From Takakia lepidozioides (taxonomy: Eukaryota > Streptophyta > Takakiopsida > Takakiales > Takakiaceae): a DNA stretch of 64,000 nucleotides. The stretch is taken from contig CM060731.1 of the NCBI GenBank assembly GCA_030704615.1, forward strand, positions 12,276,001 through 12,340,000, in the 5' to 3' direction. Every line of letters starts with the position of its first letter. Position 1 is the stretch's first letter. Positions 46,401 to 58,400 of the stretch are shown here, piece after piece. Under the pieces are notes generated by a model. That model saw only the letters and a program-made list of their open reading frames with translations. It was not told the DNA's origin and made no database searches. The position numbers were made by a program, and so were the translations under genes.

Positions 46401-49400
46401 GAAGACAAAATCCGGAGACTGGAGACCCTGGCAGAGGGCCTTCTCTCAGTAGAATCATATCTTGAAGAAGAGTTTAAGGTGCTCAATGAGGAACTGCAGC
46501 TTGTGAGGGCCAAAGTCGACCGGAATCCTGAACTCACCCGGTTTGCCATGGAGAATATCCGGCTCTTGGATCAACTACAGAGGTATAATGTGATGTGGCG
46601 GTTTTGCAATAAGGTAGTTGCAGACGAGTTGGTTGTAAGAGGGAGATGCATATTGTGATTGCAAACTCATGTGTGGTTGGTACTTTTCGTTGACATCTTG
46701 GTTTGCAGCCTTCAAGATTTCCATGTTAGTAGAGAACGAGAGGTCATGGTACTTCCATTTCACGAGAAGGTAGTTGCAGAGGATATGTGGGGACATCGAA
46801 GCCCTCTAGCAATTCTGAGCAGATTGTTTCCGTGAGAAGCATAGAAGAAACATACATTTGAGGTTCCCTCGATGATTCACAAAACCTCAAAGCGTTTCGT
46901 CCCGACTGGGTAGAAGAGCTGGTTGTAAGTTAAAGGGAGTGGCATATTGTGATTCCAAATTCATGTGCGTCGACAATACTTATGGTTGACATCTTGCTTT
47001 GCAGCCTTCAAGACTTCCATGTTGGTAGAGAACGAGATGTCATGGTGGAGGAGATTTCAAATCTTCGTGATCAGGTACGGTTGGTTGAAAAAGCGTCATT
47101 ATATATTGCGGAGCAATCTGGATCGTACCTGAAGTGTATTCAACTAATAGTGGGGAAATGGGCTTGCAGCTGTTGGAAATGCTAGATGGCAAGATTGCAC
47201 TTGATCAAGGACTTGTTCCTCTGACCACCCCTCAGGTTCGCTTCTCTTTCGGTCTCTTTGTCACTCTGTGCTTTGCTCTTCTTTCCTTTATTGTAGGTTC
47301 CAAAGGCTGTCATGGTCTCCTGTGGCATAGTGCTTATTTTTATCACCTCTCAATCTTTCCCCACTGCTGCTACTGTAGAATGCAAATAATGAAGGTTTGT
47401 CTTGATGGCCACATCATGCAGGTTTTTTTAACAGGCAGAATGTTCAATTAGAGAGAAATGAAATGAAATGAAATGGTGCTTTATAACGTCCGCGGAAAGC
47501 TCATAGAGCTTATGGGAGAGAGAGAGACGAGGCCAACAGTAGTTGGCATAAATTAGAGTTAGCGTAAATAGAGCCTCTTTCGTCTTGAGGGTGCAATGTT
47601 CGATTACACTATACTAACATATGACCTCTTGGGTACTCCAGAAAAAAGCTCTGGCACCAGAGCTTGCTGCAGCAGCCCGGGAGAACGAGCTGTTGCGCAT
47701 TGAGGTACCCACTGTAGAACTGCAGAGTATGAACTATATTTCCTTTTCATATGTCTGATTGAACTATCTCTGAATCTGAGTTGTTTCCATGCAGGCTGAT
47801 AACTCTAGATCTGAAGTGGAGGAATGCCGCACTAACTTGAATGCGTGCCTGGAGACAAATGCAAAGATGGCGAGGTTTGTTTTCATGAATTAATGTTATC
47901 ATTACAGAAATATTCTTGATGTAAAAACTAACCAAGTGGCTTACCTGATTGTGATTTGGGAGTTTATGATCGTTCCTTGTTGTTCCAGGCAAATCGATGA
48001 GCTGCATGCTGAGGTTGATCAGCTGAGGGCAGAAATTGCTCAACAACAGAATGATAATAGCGTGTCGAAGGTACGGTCTCTTTCATCATTTGGACATTTT
48101 GAGATCAGCCAAACCATTGTCGAAATTGCTCACAGTTGTCAGTATGTGTCTCTTGCAGTAAGACCCTCTTGTAGATTTGTTTTACAGGGAATAACTGGTG
48201 GTGTCAGCAGTAGTTGCATCGGCATTGGTTTAAAATTTCCAAGTAACCCAGACTACATAACTGGTGGAAAGTATGCTGGAGTATTAGGACAATAATACCA
48301 GGTTGTTGTGCCACGATGCAGGCCAATGCCCTTGAAAAATTGGAAGAGGCCGAGAACCTTGATCTTGTCATAGAGCTGAAGTTGCAGTTGCAGCAGGTAG
48401 GTTCCCTCTCCCTACATCATGTTTTGTTTTCCCCCCATGGTTCGATATGTTTGCTGACGAGTTCATGTTCACTGGGAAAATTGAGCTATCTATTTTCGTG
48501 TACTATATACTACACAAGCACAGAGTGGAGTGTGCCAGCTTGTGAGGTAAAGATGCATACTGGATGATATTAAGTGATCCCAGCATTGGTGTTGGCAGAG
48601 TGAGGAAAAGGCAAAGGTTGAGGCAAGCATGCATGAGCAGCTGGACCGCCAATTGAAAGAGGCCCTAAAAGAGGCACAAACTTTGCAGATTCAGCTCCAG
48701 GTGCCGTACATCAGTAGTCTATTGTGTAGATGAATTGTGCTCTAACTGCAGTGGACGTCCTTTGTACGATAGACGTTCTTTGTAGGATAGATGGAGCAGT
48801 TTCATCACAACTTTGTTTTTTTTATATTTGAGAAGGTTTTGACACAATATATAACTCCTGCGACTTGATGAAATGATTGTGTTGTGGTGTCAGAGGTTCT
48901 TCTACATGTCCTCCCTTTGAATTAGTCTTTCGCTGCATAAACATCGACTTTATATTTGTGCCAATTGGTGCAGGATACACAGGAGTCGCTGGAAGCAGCG
49001 AAAGTGCTCACCAAGAGGCTGCAGAGTACTGAGGCAAGCCTTGCTGCTGCTCAGGTATGTGTGAAAGGGCGAGAAGTTTCTTGTCAGTTTTGCTCTCGTT
49101 TTTATTATTGGGACTTTGTACTTAGCTGAGGCAATTTTGTTGTCGATACCAGGAAACAGCAGCATCTGCACAGGCCACAGTGAAACAGATAAGGCTGGAG
49201 ACAGAGGAAATAGCTGTGCAGCAAAGTCAATCTCTATCCGGCATTCAGGAAGTGGCTGTCCAGTGGCGTACAAAGGTGAGGTCCTGACATCCTTGCTTTG
49301 AAGGAAGATAGCGGTTTGGAATTTTGTAAAGCCAGATTGCCAGAGAATGAGACAGAAATGTGACTGCTAGCGCTGCATCCCGAGGGTGCTTACATGATCT

Positions 49401-52400
49401 CATCTTTCTCTTCAGGAATGTGAACTAAGGGCGCAGCTAGAAGACGCCCAGTCTGTTATCGAAAAGCTGTCGTCAAGAGGACATTCACAACAGACTGGCC
49501 TAGTGGAGGATTTGGGCAAGAACGGGGAGGATTGTGCTGTTTGTAGATGTGCCATATTGGACAGTGTTCCCTACACTGACAAGGAAGGAGGAAATAGTCC
49601 TGAAGAAAGACGGAATAGAGCTCAGGAGGTCGAGATGAGGCATGCAGAGGAAATCATGCAATTACACCTTGAGCTGGAAACAATGGAAGCTGTTTTGGAG
49701 GATGAACGCACAATGCGAAAGACGATGGAAGAGAAGATTTCAAGCCTCAAACATCAAGGTTTGATTGATGCAGTCATCACCGATGATCAGGGTGACATGC
49801 TACAAGTGCCAATGAAGGAATTTGTCTCCCTGGAATGTTCACAGCATCCACATGGAAATGGACAGCTGCAAGTTGAGTTGGCATCTGTGGAGGCTGTCTT
49901 GAGTGAGGAGTGTGTTGACTCGAAACCGCTGGAAGAAAAGATTACTACGCTTAATTGTCAGTTAGAAGCAGTAGGAACCCCATCCCAAAGTGAAGGTGTT
50001 GAAGAAGTTAGGGAGACGAAGTACTTCGATGCAGCTACACGGCTGCAATATGATTCACCAGAGTCACAAAAGCGTACGCATCTTAGCCAACAAGTGGATG
50101 ACGTGACATGCGAGCTCGACAGACAGAAAGCTCTTGTGGAAGCCCTGGAGAGTCAGCATGTCTTTTGTGTAAATGAGCTTGAGAGTTTACAGGTCGAGCA
50201 TGAAAAAACGATGGACAAGTTGAAGAGGAGGGACGCGAGGGAAAGGGTATTGAAGAACAAAATAGATCAAATGGAATGGGAGCTGATGAAGGAGCAAGAG
50301 CTCAGAGAGTTGGAGAGGGAATATCACATGAAAGTAATGGAGGAGGAGGGAGGAGTTGTGGACAATGATGGAAGGTCTGCTCTTGAGGCAAAGTTGGAGT
50401 ACGCAAAGGGGGAGCTAGAAAGGTTCCAGGGAGAACAGGCCTTGTTGAGGAGACTGGACCAAGAAATGGATGTGACACGCTCTCAAGCAGAGAGTGAGAC
50501 AGCCCTGGCCATCACTAGCATGCAATCTGAGCTGATGGAGTTGAGAAATGAGGCTGATGCTGCAGTCCTGATAGCAGCTGATGCAACAAAACAGCAGACA
50601 CAGCTAACAAAAGACCTTGAAGGCATACAACTCACGCTGAAGAAGGTTGAGGAAGAGAATGTGAATTTGATCACAAAATATAATGCAATGGTGATTGAAA
50701 AAGATACAGATATCCAAGCTCTGCGGATAGAATGGGAGACTGCTACAGCAAGGCTTATTGACTACCTTGCTGTGGGAGATCAAGCTCTCAATGAGGCTGT
50801 CCAGGAGATGGAGCAGATATTTGAGGATGCCATGCCACAAACAAGTGCTCATCAAAAGCCGGCTTCGCAGGCAGGCGAGAAACCGAAAGCTATTGTGTTC
50901 CTGCAAAAGCAACTGCAGCATGCCCAGGATGTTGCTAGAGACACTGAGAGCAAAGTGAAGGTACTGAATGTGGTAGCATTGGCACTTGCTGAAGATGGAA
51001 AGGAAGCGCAGAAGGGGCCAGTTGAAATGGAGAAGGTTTTGGAGTCCCAAGACTTGGAAAGACGGGTGCATGAATTGCAACAAGAGCTGGACACATTGGG
51101 AACTGAGAGGGTACAGCTAATTAATGAAAAGGAGAAGCTTGAGGATCAATTCAGTGCGACCATGAAGGTGGTAGAGGCATTACAAGCAGAGTTGACGCTG
51201 GCAGAGTCAAAATCAGCTGTTGGTGACAAAGACATGGAATGTCAAGCTCTTCGAAGGGAGAAGGACCGTATGGTGGTTCGCTGCCAGGAGATGGGACAGA
51301 ATGCAGCTATGGTTAGAGCTGATCTTGTTGGACTGGAAAGTAAATTTGAGGTTACAGAGGCCAAATGGGTGGGTGAAATTGAACAGATGGTGGTTCAATT
51401 GAATAACTTTGGAGCTGTTCAGGCCAAGCTCCAGCAAGCCGAGGAGACGGTTGTGGCAATGGTTGTAACAGTGGAATGCTTGGCCCTGGAGTCAGCCAGA
51501 TGGGAAATTGAGAAAGAGAAGGTAAGAAAAGAGGAAGAGAGTAGAATATTATTTATCGCTCAGAAGGAAGAGGAGTATGCCACACTTCAAAAGAGCATCG
51601 TTGAAGCCGAGGGCAGCGCAAGACAAGCTCAGGAGAAATTCGAGGCACTGACATTGCTGCTTGATGAGTTGTCCTGTTCGGAAGAAAGATGGAGGTCTGA
51701 AAAGGAGAACCTTAATGCTGAACTGAAGAGAACCGAATCAACTTTGGTTGACAAAGAGGTAATATGTGAAGCACTTCAAGAGGAGAAGGGCCTTATGAGG
51801 GTGGAGTTGGAACAGAAGGATGCCATAGCAGCAGCTAATCTTGTTGCATTGGAAAGAAAATTTCATGTTGCAGAAGCCAAATGGGTTGGTAATATCGAAC
51901 AGATGGTGGTTCAATTGAATGATTTTATGGGTACTCAGGCCAAACTCCAGCAAACAGAGGAGGAGCTTATGGCAATGGCTAAATCAGTGGAGTGCTTGGC
52001 CCTGGAGAAGACCGAATGGGAATATGAGAAAGAAAAGCTGAGAATAGATGAAGAGAGTAAAATACTCCTGCTCGCTCAGAAAGACCAAGAGCATGTGTCG
52101 CTACAAAAGACCTTGGGGATTGCAGAGGGGAACGCAACACAAGCTCAAGAAAAAGTTGGGGCACTGACATTGCTGCTTGACAAGTTGTCTCTTTCCCTAA
52201 CATCATTAGAAAGCAAATTCGAGGTTGCAGAGGCCAAATGGACGGGTGATATTGAACAGATAGTGGTTGAATTCAAGGACTTAATGGCTGTTCAGGTCAA
52301 GCTCCAACAAACAGAGGAGAAGGTTACGGCAATGGCTAATTTGGTGGAGTGTTTGGCCCTGGAGAGGACGGAATGGGAAATTGAGAAAGAAAAGCTGAGA

Positions 52401-55400
52401 AAAGATGAAGAGAGCGGAGCACTTCTCATTACTAAGAAGGATGAAGAGTATGCCTCACTCCAACAGTGCATGGTGGATGCTGAGGGAAATGGAAGACAAG
52501 CTCAGCAGAAATTAGAGGCACTTACTGTGCTGCTTGACCAGTTGTCTCTTTCCGAAGAAAGGTGGATGTCTGAACAAGCGAACCTTAGTGCTGAGGTGGA
52601 GAGATTGAAATCAACTATGACGGATCAAGAGATGGAATTGGAAGCACTTGAAAAGGAGAAGGGCCTTATGGGGGTTCGGCTCGTGGAGTTGGAGCAGAAA
52701 GAGGCGATGTCAACAGCAAATCTTCTAGCATTGGAAAGAAAGTTTCAGTTTGCAGAAACCAAATGGGTGGATGAGATAGAACAGATGGTGATTCAACTGG
52801 AAAGAGGCTCCAATGCACTTTCGGAAAAGGATAGATCTTTGGACAGCAACCAGGTTGAGCTTTCCAAAGTTCGTGCAGCACTGTCTGGTGCAGAGGAAAG
52901 GATTAAATTGCTGACAGACGCAAAAGCTAGTATTACTGAAGAGTGGGGTAAGGAAAGGGATAGGTTGCATGCCGAAAAGGAAGGCCTGCAGCTGGAGATT
53001 TCACAGTTGGAGCAATGTCGCAGCAATGACCATGTACTCAGCTTGGTTGATGAGAACAGTACGATCTCAGCGGGTAGTGTAAAATTTAATGGCCAGTTTG
53101 TAGATGAGCTTAGGGAAGAGGTCAAGAGAGTAAGAGTAGAAAGTGAAAACCTGCGCTCTAGGCTTCGTGAAAGAGATAACACCATTCTCTCAGTCCGTCT
53201 GGAGTTAGAAGCAGCCATGACCTACAATAAGGAAGCAGAGATTGAGATGGAGAAGATAATGAGAGAGAAGGACAAGCTTGCTCTGAAAGCAGCAGCAGAC
53301 ATGGAACACTTTGCCTCATTGACACAGGAGCTCAGAAATGCGAGTGGAGAGATCTCCAGGAGGCAAAGACAGGTCGAGACATTTGAGTGCGAGCTTGAGA
53401 ATGTAATGAGGATGGTAGCAGAGGCAGAAGAGCGGATGGATGCATCAGAAGAAGAATGGAGAAGGGAGAGAGAGGAGCTGGTAATGGGTATGGAGCAGGC
53501 AAAGCTGGATGCAAATCTAAAGTCCTGTGAGGCAGCTGCTATGGCAAAGCAGTTGGAGGATGGACAGGCCACTTTGCGAGAGGCAGAAATTATGGTGAAT
53601 GCCTTGGTTCATGCCAATGAAAGTGCAAAGAGCAGTGCCCTAGGATTGAAATTTGAGAACAAAGAACTTTTCTTGGCTGAGCAGCAGGAAGCCAACAGAG
53701 TTGTGCTAGAAGCTGTTGAAGTGCTTGCTGTCGCAAAAGAGGAGGTTGCTCAGACAATGGAGAGTTGGACAAAGGAATTGGGAAGCATGGCTTCGGAACT
53801 CGAAGGTCTGAGAGGACATATGAAGCAGAGCTTGCAGAACATAGTTGTTGCTGGAGTTCACCAAGATATGAAGAAAGTTATTGGGGCCTACAGAGATGGG
53901 ATAGTAAGGGTCAGAGAGGAAGTGCGATCTGACATCCCTGCTCTCACTCAAGACAGTGCAGTTGAAGTTTTGCAACTGCAGAGTCTGCTTGCAGATGCTC
54001 AGCATGCCCTGCAAAGTTCAGAAGGAGATAGGAGAACAACTGAGACAGAGCTCGGTGCATGCCAGGAAGCTCTTGCGGTTGCAGAGAACATAATCAACAA
54101 TGGGGACATTGCCAAAGCAACAACGGCAGAGCTTGAAACAACAGAGGCAGCAGTTGCTGAGTTGCTTGCTGCTGTGACTGAGAAGAATTCTGATCTTTCA
54201 ATCCTGCATTCAAAGCTAGAGGAAAGCCATGGGCAGACTGCTGAGGTCAGTGAGGAGTTGAAAGCATGCCGACGGCAAAATGAGCTGGTACTAAGTCAGA
54301 TTGACCAATTGCGGCAAATGGTTCAATCCCTTCAAACACAAGTTGACCAGAAAGTGGAATTCATTAAGGGGCTCGAATATGACATAAACTTGCTCGAGGA
54401 AACTGCTAGCAATGAGGCAGAACAGAAGCAAGAAGCTATCCTACATCTTGAGGACGAGGTGGAGCTGAAGAAAAATCAGCTTAACACACTGACAGATCGA
54501 GCGGGCAAGCTGGAGGCTGACCTTTCTGACTCTCTGGAAGCATTGTGTATGAAAAGTGCGGAGGCTGAATCACAGCTAAAGGCCTACCAGGAGCAAGCTG
54601 AGGTGGCCCTTGGTGAGATGGCAGGCTTGCGGGCAATTGTCCAATCCCTCCAGAGACAAGTTGAAGAGAAAGAGAACCTCCTGCAGGGACTGGATAACAA
54701 CATGAGCATGCTTCAGGATGCAGGCTCAAAGGAGGCAGAACCGAAGCAAAAACCCATAGTACAATTGCAGAAGGAGCTGGACCTAAAGAATGATGAGATA
54801 CGGTTACTTGAAGATCGAACTAGCCAGGTGGAGGCAGACTTTGCTGATAAAATGCAAGCCTTAATTTTGCAGAAAGAAGAGGCCATAGCACAGTTGCGAA
54901 GGGAGCTAGAGATGAAGGAAGACCAGCTATGCACGATGACAGAGCAAGCTACCCAGCACGAGGCAGAGAGTCTAAAATCTGAGGAACTAGTGGCCATAAA
55001 TACTGCGGAGATTTATGGGCTCAATGTACAGGTAGAGGACTTGAGATCCAAGGTGGCTGTTTTGGAGTCAGACTTAGAGGAAAAGAAGTGCAATATCAAA
55101 ACTGTTGAGGCAGAGCTTCGTTCTCATTCTGATACTGCCAGAGATTTGAAGCTGGTTGAAATGCAAAGGGATAGGCTTCATACAGATGTGCTTCTGCTGA
55201 GAGAGCAGCTTGAGGGGGCCCAAGCGCTGGCTGACGAGCGTGAGGCGGAAGGTGCTAAAGCCCGCCAGGTAACTCGAGTGCTACGCATGTGCGCTCCCTC
55301 TCTTCTCTTCATCTGCTGATCTCCTATAGAAGGAAGGCGATAGTTGAGCGATACCTAATGAAAATATCTGTTTGTATTGTACAGACCCATTCTGCTGAAT

Positions 55401-58400
55401 GGTACTACCTGTCATGGGGTTATTCTTTTGGTATCTTGCATTTTAGGACATGAGAATTGGTTAGTTGGATAATGGGTAATAGAGCTGGATTGTCTTGGAA
55501 GGCCTGACATTTAAAATGATTGTAAAATCAGGCTGCAGAAATATTTAAGACCCATGCTGAGAGAAAGGATGCTGAAGTGAGCTTGCTTAAAACTTCAGTT
55601 GTGAAGTTGGAATAATGGGTAATAGAGCTGGATTGTCTTGGAAGGCCTGACATTTAAAATGATTGTAAACTCAGGCTGCAGGAATATTTAAGACCCATGC
55701 TGAGAGAAAGGATGCTGAAGTGAGCTTGCTTAAAACTTCAGTTGTGAAGCTGGAGGGTACAGTTCAAGCTCTGGAAAGCAAAGTAAGTATGTATTGTTTT
55801 GGATGATTGTGTGTATGGAGTGTTTTTGTAGAACATCTCTATGTGTGACGTTAACACTCAAATGGCTGAGCAACTGTGGGTTCTCACACTACATCGCACT
55901 TGGCAGCTGGGCATACTGAAATGGGAAGCTGAAAGGCAATATGAGATGAGAAAGGATGTGAAGGAGGAGCTACTAGAGCCAAAACAGTACACTCAAGGGG
56001 GGATCGATGGTATAAGGGGCCGGTCTGATTCCGGTCTTCAACAGTCACAAGCTGCAACCAAAGGCATCGAAAGGTTGTACCCCCGTGTGCCTTTCCTTCT
56101 CCCTCCCTTTCTTATCACTTGAACTAATTTAACTAATGCTATCAACTTCAAAATTTTACCCTGATTGTTTGTATGGTTTGTGTAAGCAGGAAGAAGGTAC
56201 AGGAATTGCAGCTAGAGGTTTCACTTTTGCACAACAAGCTGCAGAACCTACAAGCTCAATGTGAAGAGAAAGATTCCCAGGTCTGGCCATTTTCTGTATT
56301 CTACTCATCATTGACATGATAGGTCTTTGCCCGAGGAAACTTCACTGAACTATGGTTTTTGTGAAGTCTTTCCTTTAGTCATTCATGTTCAGGTGACGAT
56401 TGTCCCTAACTATTGTTCTTTTTGCCTTTGCAGATTCAAAATTCGGAAGCACACATGTCAGAGTTGATGCTTTCAGCAGAGAGGCAGGCATCAGATTATC
56501 GGGAGAAGGTGATTTTCCTTTTCTTTCTGGTTTTGTTCCTCTCTCATGTTTTCTTCCATTTTGTCCCATAATCTCTATGAGCTTTCCGCGGACGTTATAA
56601 AGCACCATTTCATTTCATTTCATTTCTCCCTTCCAGTCCTACTGAAAGGTTTGTGAGGCGATTCAATGACCTATTTCTGATGTTATGGTCTTTCGCGTTA
56701 TTATCTGAAAAGTGGGTTGTTTTGCTTTCTCAGTTAAAAGCCTTGGAGTCAATGGTAGAACAAGTCAAAAAGGAAGACCGTAAATCCAGCTCAGCACCTC
56801 CAACCACTCCGAAGGCAGCAGAAAAGTTATCCAAGGTCAAAGGTTCTGGTTCGCCATTCACCTGTATAGGTTTGATGATGGCCCACCAGATGCACTCGGA
56901 GTTGGATGAAGAGCTGTTTTCAAACCGTCGGCGCATTCAAGAGCTTGAAGCTCTTGCCACGTCGCGACAAGAGGAGGTTTGCATGTTCTTTCTTTTGTTT
57001 GTCCAGCTTTTTCCTGCTTCAAGCTCTTCAGAATATAGTTTCCTTATGAATGAAACAATTAGAGCCCACCTCATTGTCTGCTCTCGCCCATTGTAATTTG
57101 AGTCCTGCTCTTAAGCAAAAGGGTATAATTCCAGCATGAGACAGTGGTTTGAGCCCACAGCATCCTACTTGTTGTCCAGTCTTTCAGAAACTGTGGGGAG
57201 GAATAATGTCTGGGTGGTCTGGCAGGTCTTCTTGTTAAACACGAAGCTTGCTGAAATTGAGAGCAGGAGTCACGATGTAATGCGCAGTCTGCTGGATATC
57301 AAGCTGAATGTCTCCAACTACAAGGTACAATTACTAGTTTTAACCCAGCCAGCAACATACTGGTGTGGATTTGTCTATTACAGCTTTGACTAAATGTTCC
57401 TGTGGACATATCCTGACATTGTCTGTGTTGAATGCAGGATGTACAGCAAAGTGGCGAAACGCTTCCATACCGATTTGTGGAAAGTCATCAGAAACAGGAG
57501 AATGATCATTTAAGATCACAAATCAAGGAGCTTATTGAGGAGAGAGAAAGGTGATGATGATGGTGATGGTCCATGCTGAATGGAGCTACCTTAGGATTCT
57601 TGGTCGTTGTTTCCATATGTTGGTGGATCTTCTATAATTGTTCATCGCTTGGTTTTCCTGGGACTTTTCGACTGACATGAAATATATTCTGCAGCTGGCT
57701 GAAGGAAATTGAACGGAGGCAAGCTGAGATGGTAGCTGCTCGTATCTCAGCCGAGAAGCTACGGCAGAGGGACCAGGCTCTCACATCAGAGAATGAAAAG
57801 CTGAAGGTATTGTTATTCCCCCATGTCTTGTCTTTGTCCCTACTGCAGTTGTCTTTGGCAAGTCGGTCTTTTGTATTCCAATAACACGAGATTGGCTGAA
57901 TGAATGCAGAATGAGAACATAGAGCATCAAAGAAGAATAGGGCATCTGGACCAGGAGGTTAAGAAACTTTCAGGGCAACAAAATCTCCAACAGCGCATTC
58001 ATCATCATGCCAAAATCAAGGTATGAAGAGTTATTAGCACAAGTAGTTAAGATCAGTTAGCAGCTGAAGCCATCTTTCTGTCCAGACTCGGATCTGATGC
58101 CATGTCATTTGGCCGTCTGTTCTTCTCGACAACAGGAAGAGAATAATGGACTACGGTTACGGAATGAAGACCTGAGTAGCAAGCTAAGGCGTACTGAGAT
58201 GTTGTTTGCGCGAGTGAATGATGAACTGGCACGGTACCGAACAGCAGTCGGCAAAACCCCATTCCCAAATATTGATGAGGAGCAACGCCTCCGCAGCAAG
58301 TTGCAGGTAATGTACTTCAATTGGGAAGGGCAACCGGTAGTTATAGGGGGAGGTGATGGGGTAGAAGAGCAGTCGGCAAAACCCCATTCCCAAATATTGA

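Noticed and set aside
55532-55616. First copy of kinesin exon 27 as a used exon
   Set aside because: It reads into TAA straight after VVKLE and has no donor; the second copy continues into conserved sequence with a good donor.
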